Shown here: positions 1 through 11,665 of the stretch, one piece after another | Layout of the letters: each line of letters opens with the position of its first letter | How positions within the stretch are numbered: the stretch's first letter is position 1 | NCBI GenBank assembly: GCA_030068075.1 | Contig: CM057834.1 | Span: forward strand, 90,103,119-90,167,118 | Direction of reading: 5' to 3' | DNA length: 64,000 nt | Source of the DNA: Paguma larvata | Taxonomy: Eukaryota > Chordata > Mammalia > Carnivora > Viverridae | Program-made: the position numbers and the translations under genes | Notes under the pieces: generated by a model | What the model was told of the DNA's origin: nothing | The model's database searches: none | Seen by the model: the letters and a program-made list of their open reading frames with translations, nothing else

Positions 1-133
1 GATCTCACCGTCTGTGGGATTGAGCCCCGCAGATCAAGCAGAGCCTGCTTGGGATTCTCTCTCACCCTCTCTCTCTGCTCCTCCCCTGCTCATGCTCACT
101 CTCTCAAAATAAATAAATAAATATAAAAAAAAA
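1..133 (+). mobile_element. Felid SINE, 5' part outside window
   Basis: Begins inside the body (GATCTCACCGTCTGTGGG) and runs through the TC-rich stretch to an AAATAAATAAAT tail. Confidence 0.9.
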
Positions 134-142
134 GATGATACA

Positions 143-358
143 GGGGCGCCTGGGCAGCTCAGTTGGTTGAGCATCTGAATTCGGCTCAGGTCATGATCTC
201 ACGTTCCGTGGGTTCAAGCCCAGCGTCAGGCTCTGTGCTGACAGCTCAGAGCCTGGAGCCTGCTTCAGATTCTGTGTCTCCCTCTCTCTCTGCCCGTCCC
301 CCGCTCATGCTCTGTCTCTCTCTGTCTCAAAAATAAATAAACATTAAAAAAATTTTTA
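143..358 (+). mobile_element. Felid tRNA-Lys SINE, full length
   Basis: Complete head, body, TC stretch and A tail. Imperfect TSD AAGATGATACAG (132-143) and AAGATCGTACAG (361-372). Confidence 0.92.
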
Positions 359-360
359 TA

Positions 361-480
361 AGATCGTACAGTATACAATTCAGTGATTTTTAGTATATCC
401 ATAGAGTGAGGCAGCCATTATCACAGTCAGGTCCAGAACATCTTCATCGCTCCAAAAAGTGATTTTTTAACATTTGCCAA
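361..480 (-). mobile_element. Old L1 relic (antisense)
   Basis: ACAATTCAGTGATTTTTAGT and following CACAGTCAGGTCCAGAACAT resemble the reverse complement of an ancient mammalian L1 3' region. Very diverged. Confidence 0.45.
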
Positions 481-604
481 AGGATATTTATATAAGTGTT
501 ATTTCACTTTATAACATCTTACTTATACCAACCCTTTGGTGTGTTAATAAGACACACTGTTTTTTGAACTATTCTTTGTAAATTTGGTAATTTGGAGCAT
601 TCAA

Positions 605-800
605 TTTTTTTTTAATGTTTGTTTACTTTGAGAGAGAGAGAGAGAGCGTTAGCAGGGGAGGGGAAGAGAGAGAGGGAGAATGCCAAGCAGGTTCCATTCA
701 GTAAGCATAGAGCACGATGTGGGGCTCAAACTCACAAAACTGTGAGATCATGACCTAAACTAAAATCAAGAGTCAGACGCTTAACTTACTGAGCCACCCT
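605..800 (-). mobile_element. Felid SINE, diverged
   Basis: Poly(T), AATGTTTGTTTACTTTGAGAG and a terminal TGAGCCACCC mark a reverse-oriented copy. Flanks CATTCAATT and GAGTTCAATT suggest a TSD. Confidence 0.88.
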
Positions 801-2000
801 TGGAGAGTTCAATTATTTTTACGTTTGTTTGTATTTCATGGTGCAGTAGACTATATATAGTATGCTACCTTGTGAGAAGTAAGAAGTGAGAGGAAAGTAT
901 ATATGCATATATACCTAATGAAAATGGCGCCCGATAAGGGATGAGTAAGAACAGAGTGAAGGAGAAAGGGTAAGAGTGAGACTTCTCCGAGTGTATCTTT
1001 TAATATGGTTTTACTTTATGGACGTGAATAAATGAAAAAAGTAAAATCTAACCAAATGAACCTAATCATATATCAAAACCATAACATAACCACACAGAGA
1101 AGGTGATTAATTCAACTAGCTTTTGCATGTTGCTTTCTGACTATAGACTATAGTTATAGTAGACTTACGTTGTGTTAAATTAGCTAAACTGGGACTATTT
1201 CCCAAATCCTCTTCCATCATGTAAGACCTACTTTCTACCCACTCCTGAAGTGTATCCCCTGAGAGCATCCGGAGCAAAGTCTCTTCCCCACGGCTGTGAG
1301 AAACGCACTGGTGGGGATAACTCTTAGCGTTCTCTGGTGGCTCTCTTCCGTAAGCCAGAAATGACCCCGACTGCTGCCATTTCTCTGGGCTGCACGTCCC
1401 ACTCTGTGATGACGGGCTTCTCCTGCAGGAGCCCCATCACTGGCATCGTTACAAGAGCCCGAGGTAGTGACCATCTGACTCATATGACAGTCCTTCCTCC
1501 TCGATTCCAGCTCAGCCTCATAGATTTCATTCTTTCCTGCTTCCCCCACTTCACCTCCGTCTTTTCTTCCTGACTGCCTGAGAATTTTAGCTTCCAGCCG
1601 CAAACCCAGGAACACCTGCCTCACCTAGACAGTTTATCCAGCCAGACAGTTGCCTGAGACCAAATCTCTGTAGTACATTCCGATGAGTTATGTTTCTTAG
1701 TGCTTCTGCTTCTGATTAAGTACTGACTGGATTACATTTAAAGAACAAAATGAACTACAATTAAATCTTTAACTTTTTTTTAGAAGGCTTGTTATGGGTA
1801 ATGATATTGGTTTTGTAATTCTGAAACAATTTGTATGTACTGTGGATAGAGAAATGAGTACATATGATGATGTTGGGAATCAAGGTTCTTACTATGGAAA
1901 AAGTAAGAAACATATTATCAACAGGAGAAGTTGAAGAAGAACGCTGTGATACTGGATTTGAATTGGAACAACTGTATTAATGTAGGATTTAGACAAAAAT
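801..2000. other. No gene seen; unidentified GC-richer island near 1.2-1.66 kb
   Basis: Unique-looking sequence. The part from about 1200 to 1660 is clearly less AT-rich than its flanks and open in short frames on both strands, but neither translation resembles a known protein and no splice-bounded exon stands out. Confidence 0.5.
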
Positions 2001-2004
2001 AATG

Positions 2005-2310
2005 TGCTATGAACATATATGTATATATAATTTTAGAAGAATATATGCTAGTCATTACAAAGAGAAGAAATGATAGAATTAGGAAAAGTACATATACTAT
2101 ATGTACATATACTATACGTTATATATGTTGTATATGCTATATATGTTGTATATGTTGCATTTGTTATATAGTATATGTACGCTTATATAATTCTTACATG
2201 TATGTACATTTGTGTATATATATAATACACGTAAGAATTTATATATGTATATACATATATATAGTATGTGTTCATATGTATCTACATAAAAGTATAAGTA
2301 TAGATGCACG
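2005..2310. repeat. AT-rich alternating TATATG/TATACA tract
   Basis: Long run of imperfect ATATGT and ATATAC units with stretches such as TATATATAATACACGTAAG. Strongly self-complementary and able to form cruciforms. Apparent open frames here are low-complexity. Confidence 0.8.
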
Positions 2311-2990
2311 TGTAGATTCACATATTCTTAGCTCTGGGCACTGAAAGGAGTGCCTAGGTATACCTGATACCTGATACCTGAATCTTGATTTTGAAATATC
2401 ATTCTCCACTAAAAGTCACGAGGGCTCCTTTGAGAAATGGCTGATTCCAGACCTAGGACAGCAACGTATAGCTCGAGCTTGCACAGGATGCGCTTTGGTA
2501 TACTCCAGAGCGAGGGCATGGTAGAACTAGAAAAAAATCACCGTTTTGCAACTGCCGGTGTGATAATTACTCCAGGTCGGGACCATTAATAGTTGCTGAA
2601 ATTCTTATTGGGTAAAAGACTGTTGGGGACCAGGGCAGTCCTGTGGTTTTGTAATGCCACCACACAGACCTCTCACTAATTATAAAGGGGGAAGTATACA
2701 TTTACAATAGCAGTCCCGCCATTAGCCACGCTAGTAAACTCAGCAGCCCCAATGGGGGGATAATTCAACATTATGTAACAAGTCCTGATGTAGCGCTTCA
2801 TCTAAGTAGTTTTGGGGCCAAAATATATTTAACCTAACATAGCCATGAAACTATCAAATCCAGAATGTGGAAGATTATAAGATGAACAACCCTAACTCCT
2901 CAAAAATTCTATATTATGAATACCAAAAAAAATCAAGGGCAGAAAGTCAAGGGGACTATTCTACAGTAAAAGAAGTTAAAGAGCTTTAAC
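2311..2990. other. No gene seen
   Basis: Unique or very old repeat-derived AT-rich DNA. TACCTGATACCTGATACCTG at about 2360 is a small triplicated unit. No coding signal. Confidence 0.5.
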
Positions 2991-2991
2991 A

Positions 2992-3210
2992 GGGGTGCCT
3001 GGGTGGCTCCGTCGGTTAAGCACCGACTTCAGCTCAGGTCACGATCTTACAGTTTGTGAGTTCGAGCCCTGTGTCGGGCTCTGTGCTGACAGCTCAGAGC
3101 CCAGAGCCTGCTTCAGATTCTGTGTCTCCCTCTTTCTCTGCCCCTCCCCTGTTCACACTCTTGTCTCTCTGTCAAAAGTAAATAAACATTAAAAAAATTT
3201 TAAAAAAAAA
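2992..3210 (+). mobile_element. Felid SINE, full length
   Basis: Flanked by TSD GAGCTTTAACA (2981-2991 and 3211-3221), nearly intact. Confidence 0.94.
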
Positions 3211-3221
3211 GAGCTTTAACA

Positions 3222-3575
3222 ACCAAATGTAATACATGAAATTTAACTGACTCCTGGATAGGAAAATAAACAAACTATACCACACATTTTGGGGACAATT
3301 GGGGAAACTTAAAGGAGAGCTATATATTAAGTAATAATTGTGAATTAGTGTTAATATCTGTATTTTCATAAGATGATTGGTGAAGCGTTTAAGGTGAAAT
3401 TCTATTATGTCTGCAGCTTACTCTAAAATGTCTCATGAAAAAGTGGAGATAGAGATAAAGAAAAGGCAACAATTTATTAATAATTAGAGAATCTAGAGAA
3501 AGGATATGGTTATTTGTTTGTGGTGCTATTTCAAATTTGCTGTATATTTGAGATTTTTCAAAAACTGTTGGAGGG
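3222..3575. other. Old interspersed-repeat relic, class unresolved; no gene
   Basis: Phrases such as GGGGACAATTGGGGAAA resemble a mammalian-wide old repeat, but the family could not be named safely. Confidence 0.35.
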
Positions 3576-3683
3576 GGACGCCTGGCTGTCTCGGTCGGTG
3601 GGGCATGCAGCTTTTGATCTCAGGGTTGTGGGTTCAATCTTTGCGTTGGTGTGGAGATTACTTAAAAATAAAATCTTTAAAAA
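3576..3683 (+). mobile_element. Short older tRNA-Lys SINE
   Basis: Head followed directly by a GTGTGGAGATTACTTAAAAA tail without the long TC body, the older short form of the carnivore SINE. Confidence 0.85.
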
Positions 3684-3693
3684 AATGTTGGAG

Positions 3694-3916
3694 GGGCGCC
3701 TGGGTGGCTCAGTCGGTTAGGTGGCTGACTTCAGCTCAGGTCATGATCTCACAGTCTGTGGGTTCGAGCCCCGCATCGGGCTCTGTGCTGATGGCTCAGA
3801 GCCTGGAGCCTGTTTCCAATTCTGTGTCTCCCTCTCTCTCTGCCCTTCCACTGTTCACGCTGTGCCTCTATGTCTCTCAAAAATAAATAAACATTAAAAA
3901 AAAATTTAAAAAAAAA
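3694..3916 (+). mobile_element. Felid SINE, full length
   Basis: Inserted in the tail of the short SINE just before it; TSD ATGTTGGAGG (about 3685-3694 and 3917-3926). Confidence 0.93.
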
Positions 3917-3926
3917 TGTTGGAGGA

Positions 3927-4400
3927 AATTTTTCTTTCATTATATACAAAGAGCGCATACTTATGATAGTAAAACATTGTCATAAGTTTCCAAAGGAATG
4001 TTTTTTCAGGCGATTAAAAACTTTCTGGTCATCTACTACTATTATTATTACATTAAGTTTTACCTTCTTACATTTACGTTTTTACATAGGATCAGTTTCT
4101 GATAAATCTAGTTTTATAATGCTTTTTATTTTCTGATACATTGGACTTACGCCTTCTGTATCATAATTCATGGACAGTAAGAGTCTGTGAGACAGTTTTT
4201 GCTGTGTCTCACTCGGGTTTTACTAAGACCCTGTAATGTATCTCTACATATTAAATAGGGATCTTTTCTTCTGTTAAATGTTGTGTTATTCCAAGTATGT
4301 ATTTGTAATGCGCTTTTATTATAAACGTGTGTAGCAACACCTGTCCTGGTTATCTTCTTGTGTTTAAGCTAGATTATGAAGTCTCAAAGTTCATTTCTTC
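3927..4400. other. No gene seen
   Basis: AT-rich unique sequence without exon-like features. Confidence 0.5.
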
Positions 4401-4404
4401 ATTT

Positions 4405-4560
4405 CTTTCTTTCATTCAACAAATATTTATTGCATACCTACCGAGTGGGGAACTGTGCTCGGCTTTTGTGTAATCTGAACAGTAATGAGAGTCTTGGATT
4501 TTTTGGTTTTTTGTTCTCATGTTTACCGTTGCTCTGGGAGAACTTGTCAAAGAGCAAATA
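4405..4560 (-). mobile_element. L2 3'-end relic
   Basis: TTCATTCAACAAATATTTATTGCATACC is the reverse complement of the usual L2 tail. Confidence 0.65.
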
Positions 4561-4797
4561 TCTAATCGTACCCAACTCTTATAGACATCACAACTATTCC
4601 TGTGCTTCGTGTTCAATATCTCTAAATGCTGATTTTCACATCTGTGTTTTGCTTTTGCCTTTTTCTGAGATATAGAAACCTTTCTGTGAGATCTTGCTTC
4701 CTACATCACAGAGAAAATAGGGGCTTTAAGACATGAACTTTCTAGCTTCTAACTCCACCAAGTACAAATTTCTATGCATTTTTAAAAATTTATTTTT

Positions 4798-5228
4798 ATT
4801 AAATTTTTTTAATGTTTATTCATTTTTTTTAAATTTTTTTTAACGTTTATTTATTTTTGAGACACAGAGAGACAGAGCATGAGTGGGGGAGGAGCAGAGA
4901 GAGAGGGAGACACAGAATCCGAAGCAGGCTCCAGGCTCTGAGATGTCAGCACAGAGCCCGACGCGGGGCTCGAACTCACAGACCACAAGATCATGACCTG
5001 AGCCGAAGTCGGAGGCTCAACCGACTGAGCCACCCAGGCGCCCCTCATTTTTGAGAGAGAGAGTGTGCGTGTGAGCAGGGAGGGGCAGAGAGAGAGGGAG
5101 ACACAGAATCCAAAGTAGGCTTCAGGGTTCGATGCAGGGGTATGAACCCATGAATCAAACCCACGTACCGTGAGATCTTGACCTGAGCTGAAGTCGGACA
5201 CTTAACCAACTGAGCCACCCAGTGCCCC
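4798..5228 (-). mobile_element. Felid SINE (outer), split by a second SINE
   Basis: Tail side at 4798-4827 and the body to head at 5045-5228 belong to one copy; the middle is the younger SINE at 4828-5044. Confidence 0.88.
4828..5044 (-). mobile_element. Felid SINE (inner, nested)
   Basis: Complete minus-strand copy inside another SINE; TSD TCATTTTT at 4820-4827 and 5045-5052. Ends in an intact GCCACCCAGGCGCCCC. Confidence 0.92.
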
Positions 5229-5229
5229 A

Positions 5230-5945
5230 CTCATTTTTTTTTAACCATTCTTATCTCCTTGCCTACCTCACAGTATGGGGTCTTGCTCCCCTTTGTATTG
5301 TAACAACTGTTAACTGTTACTTTTTCTTGAAAATCTCTATTCCCTTAGATTTAATGATTCCACACACTCTTGGTTCTTCTCAAAAAAAGGTCAGTTCTTT
5401 CTTGGCTTACTTTTCGGGTCAGTTTTCACCATTGGCAATTTAACTGTCAATATAACCCAGAGAAGGAGGACTCCATCCTATGCCTGTACTTTCCTAACGG
5501 AACTCCTTTCACCCTTGTACCCATGCCATAGGTTTTATTTACAAAGATGGCTTCTAAATGTGTGTCACAGTATAGATGTCTCCACCTGGACACAGCCTTT
5601 AGTATCCACCTTCCTGCTACGTGTGTGTACCTGAATGTGTCCCAGACACTGCCAACTCCCCAAATCCCAAACTGAGCCCTACATTCCCTACTCGATGCTC
5701 TAACAGCTGCTCAACCTGTATTTTTGTTTTATTTCGATTAATGTCATCACATTTTGACCCTTTTTTGTAAAGATAAATACTAATTCTCCCCAAAAAGCAA
5801 GAGGGCAAGAAGCTTTTGGAGGTGATGGCTATGTTTATTACCTTGTTTGCAGTGATGGTATCACAGGTATACCCCTATGTCCGAAGTCATCAAAATATAC
5901 ATATAAATACATGCAACTTTTTGTATATTAAATTTACATCAATAA
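5230..5945. other. No gene seen
   Basis: Unique sequence between SINEs; no recognisable exon or repeat. Confidence 0.5.
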
Positions 5946-5947
5946 AA

Positions 5948-6027
5948 TTTTTTTTAAGTTTATTTATTTTGAGAGAGTGCGAGAGAGCAGGGGAGGGGTA
6001 GAGGGAGCAAGAGAGAGCGAGAGAGAG

Positions 6028-6064
<37 letters not shown>

Positions 6065-6196
6065 ATCCCAAGCAGTCTCCACACACTGACAGTGTGGAGC
6101 CCAACGCAGGGCTCAATCCAACAACAACCCTGGGATCATAACTTGAGCTGAAATCAAGAGTCGGGCACTTAACCGACTGAGCCACCCTGGTGCTCC
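5948..6196 (-). mobile_element. Felid SINE with expanded GA stretch
   Basis: Imperfect TSD ACATCAATAAAATTT / ACTTCAATAAACTTT. The TC-rich segment (GA on this strand, 6008-6062) has grown into a microsatellite. Confidence 0.9.
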
Positions 6197-6230
6197 TACT
6201 TCAATAAACTTTTTAAAAAGTTAAAGAAGG

Positions 6231-6460
6231 GGGGCGCCTGGGTGGCTCAGTCGTTTAAGCGGCCGACTTCGGCTCAGGTCATGATCTCACAGTCTGTGAG
6301 TTCGAGCCCCGCGTCGGGCTCTGTGCTGCCGGCTCAGAGCCTGGAGCCTGCTTCGGATTCTGTGTCCCCCTCTCTCTCTGCCTTTCCCTTGCTCACACTC
6401 TGTCTCTATGTCTCTCAAAAAAAAAAAAAAAAAAAAAAACCGCTAAAAAAAAAAAAATTT
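6231..6460 (+). mobile_element. Felid SINE, full length
   Basis: TSD AAAAAGTTAAAGAAGG at about 6215-6230 and 6461-6476; near-consensus head and body. Confidence 0.94.
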
Positions 6461-6476
6461 AAAAAGTTAAAGAAGG

Positions 6477-6684
6477 GGCGCCAGGGTGGCTCAGTCAGTA
6501 AAACATTGACTTCAGCTCAAGTCATGATCTCACAGTCCATGAGTTCGAGCCCCACGTCGGGCTCTGTGCTGACAGCTCAGAGCCTGGAGCCTCCTTCAGA
6601 TTCTATGTCTCCCTCTCTTTCTGTCACTCCCCTGCTTGCACTGTCTCTCAAAAATAAATAATAAACACATTAAAAAATTTTTTT
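6477..6684 (+). mobile_element. Felid SINE, full length
   Basis: Starts directly after the second TSD of the preceding SINE and is followed by a third, imperfect copy (AATTAAAGAGGAAG). Confidence 0.92.
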
Positions 6685-6689
6685 AATTA

Positions 6690-7090
6690 AAGAGGAAGAT
6701 AAATGCTAATTCTTTTTTCTCTGTTGCTGATGTAACAAAAACCTTTGAGTTAATCCCTGGAATCTTTTTTAATATTTGAATTCAGTTACTTTAGAAGTTT
6801 TTCAACAACAAATTGGTAAATGTCTTTCCACCTTCACATCTTTTCCATCCTGGGTGTCCTCCTCTGAAGGAAAACCTGGGTTTTTCCCTTTTAAAACCCT
6901 TTTATTTATTACTTTGATATGTCTTTTTTCTCCTGAATCTGAGTTTCTGGTTTTGGCATCTGCCGGGATCACTTCCCCACTCTGTTCTTATAATGACTCA
7001 ATATTGGGTCTAACCAAATGTTAACTTAACGATTTTATAAATATGTTTGACTTAGATTGCTTGTATATTTACTGATTTTTGTATCAGTAA
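6690..7090. other. No gene seen
   Basis: Short open frame at 6776-7024 has no recognisable similarity or splice context. Confidence 0.5.
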
Positions 7091-7104
7091 AGTTATGTAT
7101 TTTA

Positions 7105-7318
7105 AAAATTTTTTTTAAGTTTATTTATTTTGAGAGAGACAGAGACAGCATGAATAGGGGAGGGGCAGAGAGAGATGGAGAGAGAGAATCCCAAGCAGGC
7201 TCTGCACTGTCAGTGCACAGCCTGATGCGGGACTTGAACCCAGGAAACCGCAAAATCATGACCTGAGCCGAAACTGAGAGTCGGATGCTTAACCAACTGA
7301 GCCACCCAGGCACTCCAC
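7105..7318 (-). mobile_element. Felid SINE, full length
   Basis: TSD AGTTATGTATTTTA (7091-7104) and AGTTTATGTATTTTA (7319-7333). Confidence 0.92.
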
Positions 7319-7333
7319 AGTTTATGTATTTTA

Positions 7334-7960
7334 TATATTAAAGTAACAATGGCTTTGAGAGGCAAGTATCCTAATTATGCAAATCCTTCAATCCTATATT
7401 AGCATTTTACACCATTTAAAATTAACATGATTTTCTAGGTGGCACTTTTCACAAAAGAGCTTTTCTTACATGAATATAAACATATTTTCCCTGATTCCAT
7501 AAGGACAGTCATTCATTCTCTAGGAAGTGTTATTAGTTGTTAGAATGATAAAAGAAGTTAGATGTTGGGAAATTAAGGGAGCAAAAACTCTATTATTTTA
7601 ATGAGAAGATGCAACATTACATTTCATATTACTGAACAATATTATGTTCAAATTTTATTGAACAATAACATTTCATATTATTTAATACATTCCAAACATA
7701 TTATAAGTGCAATGGATTGTTTTGGATGAGAGTAGGCCCAAAGATTTTTGAAACACTGAAAAGAAGATATGACTAACGTTGCCATTTAAAAGTTATAAGC
7801 AGAAGATTGTGGGTGAGAGCAGGGCTATAGTGGTGGCAGACAGCCAGGCTGGACTCAACCAGAAGCTGAATATTATTGCTACTAATTTATAGAAGACTGA
7901 TAAATGCAGATGGCACCTTCATAATATTACTCTACCTTTAGAAGTTTTTCAATATATAGA
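7334..7960. other. No gene seen
   Basis: AT-rich unique DNA; a small repeat of ATTTCATATTA near 7620-7680. Confidence 0.5.
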
Positions 7961-7977
7961 CTGAGACTGAAACTCCA

Positions 7978-8177
7978 GGGGCACCTGGTGGCTCAGTTTG
8001 TTGAGCGTCCTGCTTCCACTCAGGTCATGATCTCACGGTTGGTAAGTTCAACCCCTGCATTAGGCTTGCTGCTTTCAGCACAGAGCCCACTTCGGATCTT
8101 CTGTCCCCTCTCTCTCTGCCCCTCCCGTGTGTGCGCTCTCTCTCCCTATCTCAAAAATAGATAAACATTAAAAAAAA
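7978..8177 (+). mobile_element. Felid SINE
   Basis: Preceded by AGACTGAAACTCC, whose second full copy lies after the next SINE at 8398-8410, so both insertions share one site. Confidence 0.9.
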
Positions 8178-8184
8178 AGACTGA

Positions 8185-8397
8185 GGGGCACCTGGGTGGC
8201 TCAGTTGGTAAAGCATATGACCTCAGCTCAGGTCATGATCTCACAGTCTGTGAGTTCAAGCCCCACGTCGGGCTCTGTGCTGACAGCTCAGAGCCTGGAG
8301 CCTGCTTTGGATTCTGTATCTCCCTCTCTCTCAGCCCCTTCCCCTGCTCACACTCTGTCTCTTAAAATGAATAAACGTTAAAAAATAAAAAATAAAA
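8185..8397 (+). mobile_element. Felid SINE
   Basis: Second insertion at the same place, separated from the first by GACTGA only. Confidence 0.92.
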
Positions 8398-8410
8398 AGA
8401 CTGAAACTCC

Positions 8411-8995
8411 CAGCCCTATATGGAAATGTGCTTAGAGACGTCTCTAGCCAACAATGAGCAAGTTAAAGGCAAAATTGGCACAATAAAGAAATGTAAAACC
8501 CTTTTGCTTTAAGAACCGGTGACTAAGGATTGAAGTATCCAAGGCGAGGATCGCTGTCTTCTTAACTAGCCTATTTTTCCTGAGTCTAAAGGTATCTTTT
8601 CCCTTCATTGAATTGACATGCCTGTTACAAGGTGTTAGGGAGCAATAAACAATATTAAAGATTTCTTAATAATGTGAAGCTGGAACAATTACTCCAAGAC
8701 CATTATAATCTCCTCAAGACACTTGTCCTTGTAATTTGACCTTGCAGGATGTCGGAAACTTGAAGTTATCAGAGGTATAAAACCAGTTTTCCTTTCTCTT
8801 TCCCTTAAGATTTATTTCATTGTCAAGTTTATAGCATATAGTTAATTGCACATCTTTGAGTGATTTATTTAATTCTTCTTTGTGGGAATTAAAAATTAGA
8901 AGTTACAAAGTTTTATTTCTAGAATAGGTCTACATATAAAGCAAGTACCCAATTACTTTTTCCTCTCAATATATTACTTACATCCATAGATACAT
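8411..8995. other. No gene seen
   Basis: Unique AT-rich sequence. Confidence 0.5.
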
Positions 8996-8999
8996 ATAT

Positions 9000-9213
9000 A
9001 AATTTTTTTAATGTTCATTTCTTTTTGAGAGAAAGAGAGACAGAGCACCAGTGGGGGAGGGGCAGAGAGAGAGGGTGACACAGAATCCAAAGAAGGCTCC
9101 AGGCTCTGAGCTGTCAACACAGAGCCCGATGCGGGGTTTGGACTCAGAAGCCTTGAGATCATGACCTGAGCAGATGTTGGACACTTACTTGACTGAGCCA
9201 CTCGGGTGCCCCT
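9000..9213 (-). mobile_element. Felid SINE
   Basis: Full body ending GAGCCACTCGGGTGCCCC; abuts a plus-strand SINE head to head. Confidence 0.9.
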
Positions 9214-9412
9214 AGCATCAACTCTTAATTTTGACTCAGGTCATGATCTCATGGTTGCAAATCAAGCCTTACATTAGGCTTTGTGCTGACAGTGCAGAGC
9301 CTGCTTGGAATCCTCTCTCTCTCTTTCTTCCCCTCCCTGGCTCGTGCATGCGCACATGATCTCTCTCTCTCTCTCTCTCTCAAAATAAATAAATAAATGT
9401 TTAAAAAAAAAC
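9214..9412 (+). mobile_element. Felid SINE, 5'-truncated
   Basis: Starts at AGCATCAACTCTTAATTTTG, lacking the first part of the tRNA head; TC stretch and AAATAAATAAATG tail are present. Confidence 0.88.
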
Positions 9413-9619
9413 GACAAGAAAGAATGTAGAAGAAGTAATTCAGGATGAGGGCAATGCTCGTTTGGTGTCCTTAGGGGTTTTTTTTGGTTTTTCTTTTGTT
9501 TTTGTTTCTGTTTCTGTTAATTTAAGAGTATTAAAAAGTATTATGTATGACAATTCCTACAATAATTATGTTTGGGATACTAAAATTTTAAGTATTGCTA
9601 ATTCAAATAATTCCATTTT

Positions 9620-9716
9620 GGGGCGCCTGACTGGCTCAGTAGGTGGAGCATGCCCCTCTTGTTCTTGATGTTGTGAGTTCAAGCCCCACATAGAGATTAT
9701 TTAAAAAAAAAATCTT
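9620..9716 (+). mobile_element. Short older tRNA-Lys SINE
   Basis: GGGGCGCCTGACTGGCTCAG head with AGAGATTATTTAAAAA tail. Confidence 0.87.
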
Positions 9717-10660
9717 AAGTCCGTTTCATTTAACTACAGTTTTCTTATAAATTACACCACAAGCTGCTAGTCTTTAAGGAACCTGGCATTATTCATTGCT
9801 GCAAGCGTATGAGACAAAGGTAAAAATGCAAGAATAAACATCACATATATACACACAATAAACTAAGATTTTATTTGTGTGTGCATCGAAAGTACCAATT
9901 TTGTAGAAAAGGAGCTAAGAGAACAGAATTTCAAAATAATTAAACGCACCTCCTAACATATTGCTGTCATCACCATTAATTTATGCTAATTCTAATCTGT
10001 AATTTTTGACGTTTAATAATATTATCACTTATTAATAGATTAACTATGTGCCAAACAGTAAAATAAATGATAATAATCTTATTTAATCTTCCCACCAACA
10101 CTGTAAATGTGTGTCCTAAGCATCTATTTATATCATTGATTAGAATACCTATGATGTTTCCCAGGACCCATTGGGTTAGTAAAACAAATTTAGAGTCTCT
10201 TCCCATTCAAAATATATCGTTTGTTCCTGAGAGTCACTTAATTATGCGGTGCGCCAGTGGGCTTTCACGGTTTCCCTGATGCAGAATTGAAAAGTACAGA
10301 GCTCTTTCTACATATACACACATAGCGTACCACCTCCTCTCCCTTCGATACATCCTCCCTGCCCCTCAGCTCCTGCCCCCCCAACTTGTCCCCCTCCTCC
10401 TTTTCTCCCAGCCCCGACCTGAAAGCCTTTCTCCCGTCCCTGAAGTCATCTTTTGTTTACCTTCTCAGTGTGAGAGTCACGTATCTTGTTTATCAACATA
10501 CAAGACACATTTGAGCGCATTCAGCTTAATTACAACTATGATAACTTCTTCTGTGCAGTTCAGGGTCTAGGCCTGTTCTCTGCATGAATTTCCAGTAAGC
10601 TCACCCAACCCCCCAAACTGGTTCCTCTCCTCTCCTAGTTTTAAACATCTCAGCACATGA
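9717..10660. other. No gene seen
   Basis: AT-rich, then pyrimidine-rich around 10330-10430. No exon-like segment. Confidence 0.5.
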
Positions 10661-10669
10661 AGAGATGTC

Positions 10670-11120
10670 ATTGAGCAATCATCCACTCAGTTATTCCAAA
10701 CATAAACTTAGAAATTATCCTTGATCCCTCTTTTTACCTCTCCACACCACCCTCACCGTCACGTTTACTTCCAAATCTTTACCCCCAAAATACATGCTGA
10801 ATCTACTTCTCCCCTTTGTCACTCGGCCACACTTGTCTAAATGATCATCACCTCTTACTTAGATACTAATAACATTCTAAAAATCTTCCTGCTTCTCCTC
10901 TTGCCACTTTGTACTCCAGAGTCTACCTGGCATCCAGATGATCTTCTAAAAATGTACATTATTTGATCTCACTTTCCTGCTCAAAACTATCCAGTGGCTT
11001 CTTAACGCATTTAGAATAAAACCCAAATGATATACCCCGACCTAAAAGGCCATATAAGAACCAGATCTGCCTCTGTCTCCAATCTCATCTTCTCATCTTC
11101 CCATCCCATTCTCTAGTGTG
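10670..11120 (+). mobile_element. L2 relic
   Basis: CTCACTTTCCTGCTCAAAAC, then CCAGTGGCTTC and AAAACCCAAATGATAT, are typical L2 3'-region phrases. Confidence 0.7.
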
Positions 11121-11244
11121 TTTTCTTAATAGTTTTTTTTTTTCACTTGTTTGCTTGTGCTAATGTGTGTGGGCTCTTCGATTTGCATACCTTCTAATGA
11201 GCCAGACCAGTACACACCAATTCCAGGGAGGGAAACCTCTTTGG

Positions 11245-11640
11245 ACAGTTGACCTATTAAAAATCGAGAGGAAACCCATACATCTGTGGTCAGTTCATTT
11301 TGGACAAAGATATCAAGACCATTCAGTTGGGAAAGAATAGTCTTTTCAACAAATGGTGCTGAGCAGCTAGATATCTACATGCAGAAGTATGAATTTGGAC
11401 ACCTAAATGCATGGATTCAAGCCCTATGTCGGACTCCGCTCTGATAGCTCGTAGCTTGCTTGGGATTCTCTCTCCCTCTCTCATTGTCCTTTCCCTGCTC
11501 TCTCTCTCAAAATAAATAAATAAACTTAAAAAAATGGTTTTAAAAAAGCAAAATTCATAAAGCATCTGAAAAGATAGGAAAATATTTTTGTGACTTGTAG
11601 GTAAGCAAAATTAAAACACAGGCCCATCCAACCATAGAAG
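11245..11640 (+). mobile_element. Old L1 ORF2 relic, split by a SINE
   Basis: CAACAAATGGTGCTGAGCAG followed by CTACATGCAGAAGTATGAAT corresponds to a conserved L1 ORF2 region. Continues after the SINE at about 11408-11534. Confidence 0.65.
11408..11534 (+). mobile_element. Felid SINE, 5'-truncated
   Basis: Body from GGATTCAAGCCCTATG to the AAATAAATAAAC tail, inserted in the L1 relic. Confidence 0.85.
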
Positions 11641-11665
11641 AATAGATTAGAAAAGAAGAGATATT

